This document shows, piece after piece, positions 37,966-46,247 of a stretch of 48,769 nt of DNA. Each line of letters opens with the position of its first letter. Position 1 is the stretch's first letter. The notes beneath the pieces are model-generated. The model did no database searches and was not told where the DNA came from. It saw only the letters and a program-made list of their open reading frames with translations. The stretch is from an uncultured Prevotellaceae bacterium. Its GTDB lineage: Bacteria; Bacteroidota; Bacteroidia; Bacteroidales; Muribaculaceae. The stretch is from NCBI GenBank assembly GCA_900316835.1, contig ONEL01000016.1, positions 1 through 48,769 of the forward strand, in the 5' to 3' direction. The translations under genes and the position numbers were made by a program.

Positions 37966-38763
37966 TCATTTATTGATGTTAGGGCTCACGTACTTGTCGC
38001 CGATGCCTATGCCGAAGAGGGCATAGTCATAGACCACAGGGTCGCTAGGGCGCATCTGGCGCAGGATATCGGTGAGCTCAAGCACAGTTTTCTTGTCATT
38101 AGCTTTGCGAGTGATAAGCCCCAGTGCTCGGGCTGTGTTGCCCACATGCACATCAAGTGGTATGAACAGTTGTGATGGCTTGATAGCATTCCACACCCCC
38201 ATGTCCACAATGCCGTCGTCGCGTACAAGCCACCGCAGTGCCATGTTAATGCGCTTGAGGGCGGTGTTGTTGAGCTTTGTGGGCAAGCAGCGGGAGTTGG
38301 TGCTTCCGCCATTAGCCTCCATTAATTCCTGTTGCATTAGCTCTACTAGTTTCCAAGCCGGGGTGGGGTGGTCGCCCACATGGTGAGCTATGGCAAAGTC
38401 GTGAAGTGAGCCATGGTGTGAATAGATGTTGCGCAACCCGCGCATCATGTATTTGAAATCGCGTGCAAAGAAAGTGCGGTGCAGGTTGAGCTCATCGGGG
38501 AGTGTCTCATAATCCCCACTGGCTAGATAGGCCACAGGCGAGTTATCCATGATTGAGAGCATCTTGTTGCAATTATCGCAAATCATTTTGCGTTTTCCCC
38601 ATGCTATGGTTGCGGCGAGCAAAGCCACAATCTCTATGTCCTGCAGTGCCGAGAATCGTCTTGGGAACTGCACTGGGTCGTTGTCGATAAAGCTGGTGCT
38701 GTTTATTCTTGCCGCCTCACGGTCAAGAAATTCACGCAGCGATTCAAACTCATCTTTTTCCAT
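37966..38763 (-). CDS. TIGR02757 (DUF2400) family protein
   Basis: 265 aa. It matches the TIGR02757 family, widely conserved in Bacteroidetes: an N-terminal FIDNDPVQFPRRF motif, ALLAATIAWGKRKMI, and a C-terminal helical part with PLDVHVGNTARALGL resembling HhH-GPD DNA glycosylase helices. A role in DNA repair is a guess from fold similarity only. Last gene of a minus-strand run from cmk; 42 nt after the DUF3298-like gene. Confidence 0.85.
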   Translation of the reverse strand: MEKDEFESLREFLDREAARINSTSFIDNDPVQFPRRFSALQDIEIVALLAATIAWGKRKMICDNCNKMLSIMDNSPVAYLASGDYETLPDELNLHRTFFARDFKYMMRGLRNIYSHHGSLHDFAIAHHVGDHPTPAWKLVELMQQELMEANGGSTNSRCLPTKLNNTALKRINMALRWLVRDDGIVDMGVWNAIKPSQLFIPLDVHVGNTARALGLITRKANDKKTVLELTDILRQMRPSDPVVYDYALFGIGIGDKYVSPNINK

Positions 38764-38805
38764 ATATGTTTATAAAACCCTTAAAAATCAACACTTAACT
38801 CTTGC

Positions 38806-39741
38806 CTACCATTCCAGGAAACCATAGGAATTGAAATGGGAGTCGTTATTAAGTAGCTCGCTATAGAAGCCCGTGAAATAAGGCATTAGCCGCTCGTTCT
38901 TAACATGCACCTCATAAAGTCCTGTGCCTGCGGGAGCAATACGCCCATCGGGCAAGTAGAAAATTACACTCTTTGTCCCAAGCAAGAACTCGCTGGGGAT
39001 GAATGTGGTTTCGTGGATGAGGTCGTTCTTTTTGTCGGCCTTCAGCTTCTCTATGCTCTGGTTCACGAGAGCAAGTATTTCGTCTTTGTGAGTTAAGTTG
39101 AAAATGTCGTTCATGTCTATCACTTGGTGATGAAGTCGGTCGTAATGCACCACGCTCATGCTACGATGCATGTTGTGGCCGTAATATTTTTCGACAAGTA
39201 TAACATATTCCAGCAGGAAATTGGTCCTAAAATAGGGGAATGCTCTGTAGAGCTGCATGCTGTGATGTGCTCCAGTGTCGCCAAACATTGATTTATCAAC
39301 TGATATAAACTTGCGGGAGGGCTTGGTAAATTCAGGATTCTCAATGGTGGATGTGATAGCTTCATTAATGCTGTTATAGTTTTTTCCCAGCATTGTCTTG
39401 ATGATACTTTCCTCAAGATCTTTTAACTTGTTCTTGCCATTTATCGATTGTGGCCACACCACCTTAAACTGGACGGTGCACGTCATGCGTTTTTCTTTAT
39501 CATCATCAAGAACCATTTGCTCAGAAACAAAGTTTCCATTGCGGGCAATGGTGTCGAAGCGGTCCTCGCTGAGGCGGTCGGGGATAGTGTCGGCAACGAC
39601 AACAGGGGTAGACTCGTCGCGAGTGAAATCGATAGCGCTCTTTCCATCGCGATTAGTGTTTCCCGCTAAATAGATAAGTATTGCCGCAATGTCTAGCAGT
39701 AGTAGCAAGCCTATGATAATATACAGTGTGCGTTTTGTCAT
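38806..39741 (-). CDS. DUF3298-like membrane-anchored protein
   Basis: 311 aa. One N-terminal TM helix (about 5-27) anchors a periplasmic domain. The C-terminal region FIPSEFLLGTKSVIFYLPDGRIAPAGTGLYEVHV resembles DUF3298/RsiV-like domains. There is no obvious catalytic motif. It lies 23 nt after ispH, so it is probably in the cmk-ispH unit. Confidence 0.7.
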   Translation of the reverse strand: MTKRTLYIIIGLLLLLDIAAILIYLAGNTNRDGKSAIDFTRDESTPVVVADTIPDRLSEDRFDTIARNGNFVSEQMVLDDDKEKRMTCTVQFKVVWPQSINGKNKLKDLEESIIKTMLGKNYNSINEAITSTIENPEFTKPSRKFISVDKSMFGDTGAHHSMQLYRAFPYFRTNFLLEYVILVEKYYGHNMHRSMSVVHYDRLHHQVIDMNDIFNLTHKDEILALVNQSIEKLKADKKNDLIHETTFIPSEFLLGTKSVIFYLPDGRIAPAGTGLYEVHVKNERLMPYFTGFYSELLNNDSHFNSYGFLEW

Positions 39742-39764
39742 GGATAGTCAATGATATGTGGTAG

Positions 39765-40631
39765 TTATTTTGTGTTTTTTTCTACAAAATTCTTTACTTG
39801 GTTCATGAGCCAGCGCGGAGTGGAGGTAGCGCCGCAAATGCCTATGCTATGTTTTCCCTCAAGCCATGACGGGTCAATCTCATTCTCATTGCTGATCATG
39901 TGTGAATTGGGATTGGCGTCATGACATTCGGCAAAGAGAATCTTTCCATTACTCGACTTACTGCCACACACAAAGAGGATGAGCTCGTGGCGACTGGCAA
40001 ACTGGCGAATTTGAGGAATGCGGTTTGCCACCGAGCGGCAAATGGTATCGTAGCTCTTAAACACCACATTGCCGTTGATGCGTTTCTCGATTTCTTCGAC
40101 AAGAGTCTTGAACTCTTGTAGCGACTTGGTGGTTTGTGAATAAAGATAGATGTCGCGCGTGAAGTCGATCTTGTCAATCTCGTCAAGATTTTCAATCACA
40201 AGCGCATTGCCTTGCGTTTGTCCCACAAGACCATTCACCTCGGCATGACCGCGCTTGCCGTAGATGACGATTTGAGGGCGCTCGTTACCATCGCACTCGT
40301 TGTAGCTCTTGTTGATGCGTCGTTGCAGCTGTAGTACCACGGGACATGTGGCATCAATAATCTCAATATTGTTTTGCTTAGCAATCTCGTAGGTCTCGGG
40401 TGGCTCGCCATGGGCACGCAGTAGCACCTTCACATTCTTTAGCTGCCGCAGCTGGTCATGGGTAATTGTTTCAAGGCCTTTTTGCTTGAGTCGCTCCACC
40501 TCGTTGCTGTTGTGAACAATATCACCCAGGCAGTAGAGGTGCCCTGTTTTGTTGAGTTCCTCCTCGGCCTTGCTGATAGCTGTCGTTACCCCAAAGCAAA
40601 ACCCCGACCCGTTGTCAATTTCAATAATCAT
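39765..40631 (-). CDS. ispH: 4-hydroxy-3-methylbut-2-enyl diphosphate reductase
   Basis: 288 aa Fe-S enzyme for the last step of the MEP isoprenoid pathway, giving IPP and DMAPP. The three cluster cysteines are at C12 (GSGFCFGV), C96 (DATCPVV) and near C196 (TICRS-type region) or the later GICGA; substrate-binding histidines include H40 (GDIVHN) and H74 (RAHGEPP). A C-terminal [10 protein letters not shown] motif is typical. It overlaps cmk by 4 nt, so it is translationally coupled. It depends on Fe-S clusters such as those built by sufBCDS. Confidence 0.95.
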   Translation of the reverse strand: MIIEIDNGSGFCFGVTTAISKAEEELNKTGHLYCLGDIVHNSNEVERLKQKGLETITHDQLRQLKNVKVLLRAHGEPPETYEIAKQNNIEIIDATCPVVLQLQRRINKSYNECDGNERPQIVIYGKRGHAEVNGLVGQTQGNALVIENLDEIDKIDFTRDIYLYSQTTKSLQEFKTLVEEIEKRINGNVVFKSYDTICRSVANRIPQIRQFASRHELILFVCGSKSSNGKILFAECHDANPNSHMISNENEIDPSWLEGKHSIGICGATSTPRWLMNQVKNFVEKNTK

Positions 40632-41326
40632 TGTTGTTTCACACGTTTGAGGAACTCATTATATAGCCACTCGTTTTGTTGCTCGATGGTGAGGTTGGAG
40701 TTGTCAAGTAGCAGGGCATCAGGGGCCTGTCGCAAGGGGCTCTCTTTGCGAGTGGAGTCGATGCGGTCGCGCTCCTCAACGTTGGCAAGCACTTGCTCTA
40801 GGGTTGTGGTCGTGTCGCCCTTGGCTTGCAACTCCTTGAAGCGTCGCTCGGCGCGCACTTGAGCCGATGCGGTTACGAAAAATTTTAGCTCGGCATCGGG
40901 AAATACCACGGTTCCTATGTCGCGACCATCCATCACTATTCCTTTCTCTTTGCCCATGACCTGCTGCTGAGCGACCATAGCGCGACGCACAAAGCCAATG
41001 GCGGCTATGAGGCTCACCTTACTGCTTACCTCCATTCCCCGAATTTCCTGCTCCACATTCTTGCCGTTGAGCCAGGTCTCGCTTTTGCCTTCGTTATTTA
41101 CTTTAAATGTAATTTCAATTTTGGGCATGTGGCGACGCAAGCGTGGCTTGTTGACCTCGTCACCTTTTATCATGTCATGTTCCAGGCAGTAGAGGGTGAC
41201 AGCGCGATACATGGCGCCAGTGTCAATATAGGCATAGCCTATGCGCTTGGCAAGTGCCTTGGCCATAGTGCTCTTGCCACATGACGAGTGCCCGTCGATT
41301 GCTATAGTGATGCGTTTGTTGTTCAT
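40628..41326 (-). CDS. cmk: Cytidylate kinase
   Basis: 232 aa, phosphorylates CMP and dCMP with ATP. P-loop GHSSCGKST at about residues 12-20 (Cys in place of the more common Gly/Ala), [10 protein letters not shown], then [20 protein letters not shown] and RAERRFKEL, all standard for Cmk. It begins the minus-strand unit cmk-ispH-DUF3298-TIGR02757 and overlaps ispH by 4 nt. Confidence 0.95.
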   Translation of the reverse strand: MNNKRITIAIDGHSSCGKSTMAKALAKRIGYAYIDTGAMYRAVTLYCLEHDMIKGDEVNKPRLRRHMPKIEITFKVNNEGKSETWLNGKNVEQEIRGMEVSSKVSLIAAIGFVRRAMVAQQQVMGKEKGIVMDGRDIGTVVFPDAELKFFVTASAQVRAERRFKELQAKGDTTTTLEQVLANVEERDRIDSTRKESPLRQAPDALLLDNSNLTIEQQNEWLYNEFLKRVKQQ

Positions 41327-41353
41327 ATTTTACTTGTTGATTGTTTGCACCCA

Positions 41354-41361
41354 CAAAGATA
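41354..41361 (-). promoter_or_regulatory. -7 promoter element of cmk (TATCTTTG)
   Basis: Exact consensus on the minus strand, about 28 nt before the cmk ATG. No clear -33 TTTG. Confidence 0.65.
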
Positions 41362-41397
41362 TAAAATAATTCTGTTATCGACCCTATTTAATTTAAC

Positions 41398-41455
41398 AAA
41401 AAAACGCCGTTTCTGTTACAAGAAACCGCGCAAATAAGAAAAAGAATTAAACGGC
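41398..41455 (-). terminator. Terminator of the TonB-C protein gene
   Basis: On the minus strand GCCGTTT (41455-41449) can pair with AAACGGC (41412-41406), and inside it GTTTCT pairs with AGAAAC (41426-41421 with 41414-41409). A run of seven T residues (41404-41398) follows. Confidence 0.65.
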
Positions 41456-41471
41456 AATAAAGCCACCCTTG

Positions 41472-41921
41472 TTATAGCCTGAAGGCAATGGGTAGCACGC
41501 ATCGCACATTTACCTTGGTGTTATCGATTTTACCCACACTCCATCGTGGCATCTTGCTGATGACGCGCAGTGCTTCGCGGTCGAGGCTGTCATTGCCCGA
41601 GCTGCGAATTACTTGAATGTTGTACAACTTGCCGTCAGTGCCCACGATAAAACTGCACAGCACTCGTCCCTGAATGTGCTTGTGATAGGCATGATAGGGA
41701 TATTCACGAGTTTCATTGATGAAGTTAATCATACCTCTCTCTCCACCGGGAAACTCAGGTCTAATGTCTACACTCTCATATTCGTAGACCAGCATGTTAT
41801 ATCCCTGCCTACTAGGCGACATGGGATTGACTGTGGTCACATCGCGTAGTTGAGCATTAGCCACCATTGTGGTAGTTAGCAACAGCGCAGTTGTGAATAT
41901 AAGTCGTAAAATCTTCATCAC
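41472..41921 (-). CDS. TonB C-terminal-domain exported protein
   Basis: 149 aa. A signal peptide (MMKILRLIFTTALLLTTTMVANA) and a TonB C-terminal domain with PEFPGGERGMINFIN, GRVLCSFIVGTDGKLYNIQV, DREALRVISKMPRW and the end NVRCVLPIAFRL. Instead of the usual TM helix and proline-rich spacer there is a cleavable signal, so it is probably periplasmic. Such short proteins are common in Bacteroidetes; the partner is unknown. The domain also occurs in the protein at 44562-45059. Confidence 0.85.
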   Translation of the reverse strand: MMKILRLIFTTALLLTTTMVANAQLRDVTTVNPMSPSRQGYNMLVYEYESVDIRPEFPGGERGMINFINETREYPYHAYHKHIQGRVLCSFIVGTDGKLYNIQVIRSSGNDSLDREALRVISKMPRWSVGKIDNTKVNVRCVLPIAFRL

Positions 41922-41993
41922 TTTCTTAAAAATGGAATAGTTAAGCTCGTGTGTTTAGAACACTTTTTAGGGCGTTCGATTCTTTTTTCATTG

Positions 41994-42023
41994 CAAATAT
42001 AATTGCGTTTTTGTAAAAAACAA
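41994..42023 (-). promoter_or_regulatory. Promoter of the TonB-C protein gene
   Basis: On the minus strand a TTG-containing -33 (around 42020-42023), about 19 nt, then TATATTTG (41994-42001), the latter an exact match. It is about 75 nt before the ATG. Confidence 0.55.
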
Positions 42024-42194
42024 TAGTTTGTTATCCCGTTTTTGGTATTGATTAATAAGGTTTTATTTTTTTTTACAAATTTGGGGGGTGAGCTACTGAG
42101 GTTGTAAAAAAAATTAAACAAATTGTGCTTTATAGAACCCTCCTTAATACTATTACCGCTTTTTTATCGTTATATATAAATAATTGACCAAGCA

Positions 42195-43223
42195 ATGCAC
42201 AGCATTTTTAAAAATATATTACTTGTGGCAATGGCGGCAATTGCAACTGTTGTAGCCACAGCGCAAGATGGCACCACAGCCTATCAGTTCCTTAGCGTGC
42301 CAGTCTCTACACATGTCTATGCCCTGGGTGGGCACAATCTCACCATTATCGATGACGATATTAACCTTGTGGAGCAGAACCCGGCATTGCTGGGAAATGA
42401 ATTTGACCACCAGGTGGGACTTAACTACATGCGATACATTGGCGGTACTAATTTCATGGGGGCACGATATGGCCAGGGCGTGGGGGAACATGGCGCTGCG
42501 GGCATTGGCATTCAGTACTATGGCTATGGCAAGATGAATGCTACCGACCTGAGCGGTGCCGTCACTGGAACTTTCAACGCCAGCGACCTGGCTGTAACTT
42601 TGACCTACTCTCATGACATCAGCGAGCGCCTGCGTGGCGGTATCAGCCTCAAGTACATCCATTCCAGCTATGAGACTTACTCGGCAGGAGCAATTGGTGT
42701 TGACCTGGGTATCAACTATTACAACCCCGACAAGGACCTGTCTTTCTCGCTAGTGGCAAAGAACCTGGGCGGACAAGTAAAGAAGTTTAACGACAAGCGC
42801 GACAAGCTGCCTTGGGACATACAATTAGGTTTCTCTAAAGGTCTTGGCTCAACTCCTTTCAGGATCTCGGTAACAGCATTTAACCTTACCAAGTGGAAAC
42901 TGCCTTACTACGAACCCGCCGACAAGAGCAATGTCACTAGCGACCTGGTTAAGAAGGATAAATTTGCTAGCAACCTCTTCCGCCACCTTGTGTTTGGACT
43001 GGAATACATGCCCACCGACCGCATCTATATCGCTGCTGGCTATAACTATAAAACTCGCACCGACATGTCGACCTACAAGCGCAATTTCCTGTCGGGGTTC
43101 TCAATAGGTGGTGGCATGAAAGTAAAGGCCCTGGGATTTGGCGTGGCATTTGCTCAACCCCACACAGGAGCCACCACATTCATGTTCAACCTTACCACCT
43201 CAATAGGTGAGCTCATGCGATGA
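42195..43223 (+). CDS. porQ: Type IX secretion system protein PorQ
   Basis: 342 aa outer-membrane beta-barrel-like protein of the T9SS; PorQ works with PorU, PorV and PorZ in the surface attachment complex. A signal peptide ends near TVVATA, then comes the hallmark start TTAYQFLSVPVSTHVYALGG. DDDINLVEQNPALLG and repeated glycine/aromatic strands follow. The neighbours cmk and ispH are, from memory, next to porQ in Porphyromonas too, though here they are divergent with a TonB-C gene between. It supports T9SS cargo status of the proteins at 1578 and 19366. It ends 4 nt before the convergent DUF6440 gene. Confidence 0.9.
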   Translation: MHSIFKNILLVAMAAIATVVATAQDGTTAYQFLSVPVSTHVYALGGHNLTIIDDDINLVEQNPALLGNEFDHQVGLNYMRYIGGTNFMGARYGQGVGEHGAAGIGIQYYGYGKMNATDLSGAVTGTFNASDLAVTLTYSHDISERLRGGISLKYIHSSYETYSAGAIGVDLGINYYNPDKDLSFSLVAKNLGGQVKKFNDKRDKLPWDIQLGFSKGLGSTPFRISVTAFNLTKWKLPYYEPADKSNVTSDLVKKDKFASNLFRHLVFGLEYMPTDRIYIAAGYNYKTRTDMSTYKRNFLSGFSIGGGMKVKALGFGVAFAQPHTGATTFMFNLTTSIGELMR

Positions 43224-43227
43224 GTCG

Positions 43228-43416
43228 CTAATCGGCTACTATATTTTTAGTGATGATGGGATTTCCATTCTCATCAAGCAAGGGTGTTAATCCTCCGGAA
43301 TTTCCCGCTTGGGCAAAAAGATAGTTTACACCGGTCACGGTGTCAACAATAATGGCTGTTTCTTTAAAAACGCCACCTTCGGATTCAAGCCATACAAAAC
43401 GTTTGATTTTTTTCAT
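43228..43416 (-). CDS. DUF6440 family small protein
   Basis: 62 aa starting MKKIKRFVWLESEGG from the ATG at 43416; the open frame runs upstream to 43536 but only the short form matches the family. The body IIVDTVTGVNYLFAQAGNSG and GLTPLLDENGNPI is the DUF6440 signature. Function unknown. It lies 31 nt after the acyltransferase, so it is probably the last gene of the cyd run. Confidence 0.75.
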   Translation of the reverse strand: MKKIKRFVWLESEGGVFKETAIIVDTVTGVNYLFAQAGNSGGLTPLLDENGNPIITKNIVAD

Positions 43417-43447
43417 AATTTTTTCATGAGAGTATATTAGGTGTGTG

Positions 43448-44548
43448 TTATTTTTTCTTTGCAATGCACCATCGGGTCTTGATTTTCCTGTAGAAGTATA
43501 TCCACACCAGTGGCACTGCGGTGCCCACAATGGCATAGAGGACCCAAAAGAGGTCGGTCTTGCTGTTGTGATGAATTACCATGTGGCATCCTATCTGCCC
43601 CCATTCTAGCCCATAGTAAATTATCTTCAGCGCCGACACCAGTTTGAACGAGATGATGTGGAAAATAAACACATATAGCGTGTTGTCGCCACAGTACACG
43701 AGTGTGCGCTTTAACCAGTTGTCATGCTTATTAATCCACGTGGAGATGTTGTGCACCATCATGAAGCCAATGCAGCCTGTTAGCGGAATGGTGGCAACGT
43801 CCTGGAGGTTCATGTTGAGTATTAATCCATGGCAGTGAATAAAGCATCCACCCAGTATTACCCCAGCATATATCAGCGTCAAAGCCCAGTGCTTGGGAAT
43901 GCGATGCTCATGACGTCGGTAGAGCGCGCCCATGGCAAAGAAAAACACTCCCCACGTGTCGCGGATGCCACCCTGCACCAGTGTCACTATTTTCAAGTTA
44001 TTGGCAACCTTGAACCATGCAAATCCCAGTGCGAGCAAAGCGATGGCAACGAGTGTGCCGTTATCGCCAAGCCACTTGTGCTTGCCATGCAGTAACAGGT
44101 AGAGGACAAGAAACACAATGCTTGCCACCAGCAGTGCCCTAAAGAACCAGAAAGCTCCTGCCAGAAATTCATCATATCCTCCCATCGAGAACACAATGTT
44201 CACCAGGCGTTGGCAACCTTCGTGCCACGTGTAGGGGTGGGTTACACCATTCTCCCAGTTGCCATATTGCTCGTTGAGGATACCAATTTTGAACATCAAG
44301 TTGTGAATCAACAAGAAGAACACACTCCATTTCACAAATGGAATATATAACCCCTTGAAACGCTTCCTGCAAAAGAGCCACGGGTCAGTGACATATTTTT
44401 TGCTAAAGAAATAGCCTGCCGCAATGAAGAACAACGGCATGTGAAAAAGGTAGATAAAGTTGATGACAATGCCAGGACCCTCGGCGTGCCCCGCGCACAT
44501 GAGGATGATGGCTATGCCCTTAGCAATCGACAAACTGGTGTTGCGCAT
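43448..44548 (-). CDS. Acyltransferase family 3 membrane protein
   Basis: 366 aa with about ten TM helices; O-acetylates sugars or other acceptors at the inner membrane. The family start RNTSLSIAKGIAIILMCAGHAEGPG carries the usual histidine and is followed by HMPLFFIAAGYFFSKK. The fucose-4-O-acetylase/OafA-like class is the likely one. Substrate unknown. It begins 13 nt after the TonB-C gene, as part of the cydAB-linked run. Confidence 0.85.
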   Translation of the reverse strand: MRNTSLSIAKGIAIILMCAGHAEGPGIVINFIYLFHMPLFFIAAGYFFSKKYVTDPWLFCRKRFKGLYIPFVKWSVFFLLIHNLMFKIGILNEQYGNWENGVTHPYTWHEGCQRLVNIVFSMGGYDEFLAGAFWFFRALLVASIVFLVLYLLLHGKHKWLGDNGTLVAIALLALGFAWFKVANNLKIVTLVQGGIRDTWGVFFFAMGALYRRHEHRIPKHWALTLIYAGVILGGCFIHCHGLILNMNLQDVATIPLTGCIGFMMVHNISTWINKHDNWLKRTLVYCGDNTLYVFIFHIISFKLVSALKIIYYGLEWGQIGCHMVIHHNSKTDLFWVLYAIVGTAVPLVWIYFYRKIKTRWCIAKKK

Positions 44549-44561
44549 GTGGTAGTACTAA

Positions 44562-45059
44562 CTAATCAAGTTTAAAGTGCACAGGAAGGGTGTAGAGCAC
44601 GCGCACTGGGGCATGGTCCTCGTTGTAGCCAGGAACAAACCGCTTGATTTGGCTCACCACGCGCACAGCCTCCTTGTCGAGCGATGGGTGAACGCTCTTA
44701 AGTACATTCACATTGCTTATAGAGCCATCTTTCTCAACAATGAACTGCAACACTACATAACCGTCTTTACCCAGCTTCTTAGCTTCTTCGGGATATTGAA
44801 TGTTAGTGGCAAGGAATTTCATCAAGCCCTCGGTGCCTCCAGGATATTCAGGCTGATATTTCGCAACCTCTAGCACCTCGTCGCTGACGGTAGCCGCATC
44901 GGTAGTTCCCACAACGTAGTCATAGTTCTTGGGCTCGGGGTGGATAATGGTTCTCTTAGCCACGCGCTTGCGTGACTTGCGCTTTTTAGCGTCGGCATTA
45001 AAACAGTTAGCACCCACTGCAATCGCAAGCAACATGATTAATAATCTATAAGTCCTCAT
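44562..45059 (-). CDS. TonB C-terminal-domain exported protein
   Basis: 165 aa. A signal peptide (MRTYRLLIMLLAIAVGANC) is followed by a very basic stretch (KKRKSRKRVAKR). The TonB C-terminal domain includes PEYPGGTEGLMKFLATNIQYP, GKDGYVVLQFIVEKDGSIS, DKEAVRVVSQIKRFVPG and VRVLYTLPVHFKL. As with the 41472 gene, the long proline-rich spacer is missing. It is placed 31 nt after cydB, which suggests co-expression with cytochrome bd. Confidence 0.85.
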   Translation of the reverse strand: MRTYRLLIMLLAIAVGANCFNADAKKRKSRKRVAKRTIIHPEPKNYDYVVGTTDAATVSDEVLEVAKYQPEYPGGTEGLMKFLATNIQYPEEAKKLGKDGYVVLQFIVEKDGSISNVNVLKSVHPSLDKEAVRVVSQIKRFVPGYNEDHAPVRVLYTLPVHFKLD

Positions 45060-45090
45060 TGGTAAATTATAAATTTTGAATTATGCGTTA

Positions 45091-46230
45091 TTAATAAATC
45101 TCATCATCGCCGGCATTGTCCATCTCGGCTTGAGTTATCTTCTTGTGGTCCATTTTGTACCACACCCAGGCTATATAGCCCAGCACAAAGGGTACCAGTA
45201 GTGACACATAGCTCATGGTGCGCAACGTGAACTCGCTCGATGAGCTATTGGCAAGCGTGAGCGAACTTTGCACATCAAGCAACGATGGGTAGTAGGCGGT
45301 ATTATTATACCCTAGAACCCAGAAAAGACTCATCACAACCAGTATTGTACCAATTCCGGCAAGCCAAATTCCTGAGCGGAACTCGGGCTTGAGCAAACTT
45401 TTGATAATGCCTGTGAGCACGAGAGCTACCCCTATGAGCAGGATGGCCAGAGCCCACCACAGGTCGATGTAGTTAATTAGGTATTTATATTCAGTCCACA
45501 TGGCATTGCCGCCGGCATCAATCTCTACGCCTCGCGAGGTAAGAATGACGGCACAGGTGCCAAGGAATAGAACAACAAAGATTACGGCATTAACAAGCAA
45601 CATGCGATGCTGGCTTTTCTGCACCTCGTCATCATCAATGTTGTTGATGAAATAGAGCGATGCAAGGGTGCGAGCCAGGAAGTAAACCATGAAACCAAAG
45701 AGCAGATTTTTCCATGACGCTATCGCCTCAAGACCATGAAGTGGTCCCCAGCGAGAGATAGTAGCGGCTTGCACATCAAGAATGTTTTCCTTGCCAACGG
45801 TAAACTCTGCGCCAAAGAACATTCCTGCTACCGCCACGCCCAGCAGCACTGGGCCCACCACACCATTGATGTGAAGCAATGTGTCATAGAAGCGTGTACC
45901 ATACACGTTGCCGTGCTTGGTGCGGTACTCGTAGGCAACGGCTTGAATCACAAAGCTGAAGAGAATGAAAATCCACAACCAGTAAGCACCGCCAAAGCTG
46001 GTACTGTAGAACAATGGAAAAGAAGCGAAAAATGCTCCGCCAAAGGTCACCAGTGTGGTGAAAGTCAGCTCCCACTTGCGCCCTAGCGAGTTCACGAGCA
46101 GCACTCGCTTGGTACGAGGTGTAGAGGCCAGCATTGCCTGTCCTCCCTGAACAAAGAGCATGAACACTAGCAGTGCGCCTAGCACCGACATTATTAGCCA
46201 CCAGTAGTTTTGTAACATTTCATGTGTCAT
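45091..46230 (-). CDS. cydB: Cytochrome bd oxidase subunit II
   Basis: 379 aa membrane subunit of cytochrome bd quinol oxidase, which reduces oxygen to water at low oxygen without pumping protons. Eight to nine TM helices; the N-terminus MLQNYWWLIMSVLGALLVFMLFVQGG is typical of the Bacteroidetes form. It starts 17 nt after cydA, and the two are co-transcribed. Such enzymes let anaerobic Bacteroidales use traces of oxygen. Confidence 0.94.
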   Translation of the reverse strand: MTHEMLQNYWWLIMSVLGALLVFMLFVQGGQAMLASTPRTKRVLLVNSLGRKWELTFTTLVTFGGAFFASFPLFYSTSFGGAYWLWIFILFSFVIQAVAYEYRTKHGNVYGTRFYDTLLHINGVVGPVLLGVAVAGMFFGAEFTVGKENILDVQAATISRWGPLHGLEAIASWKNLLFGFMVYFLARTLASLYFINNIDDDEVQKSQHRMLLVNAVIFVVLFLGTCAVILTSRGVEIDAGGNAMWTEYKYLINYIDLWWALAILLIGVALVLTGIIKSLLKPEFRSGIWLAGIGTILVVMSLFWVLGYNNTAYYPSLLDVQSSLTLANSSSSEFTLRTMSYVSLLVPFVLGYIAWVWYKMDHKKITQAEMDNAGDDEIY

Positions 46231-46247
46231 GATTGTGTCCTCCTCTT

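Noticed and set aside
43417..43536. Upstream extension of the DUF6440 gene
   Set aside because: It overlaps the 3' end of the acyltransferase gene and does not match the family; the ATG at 43416 is sufficient.
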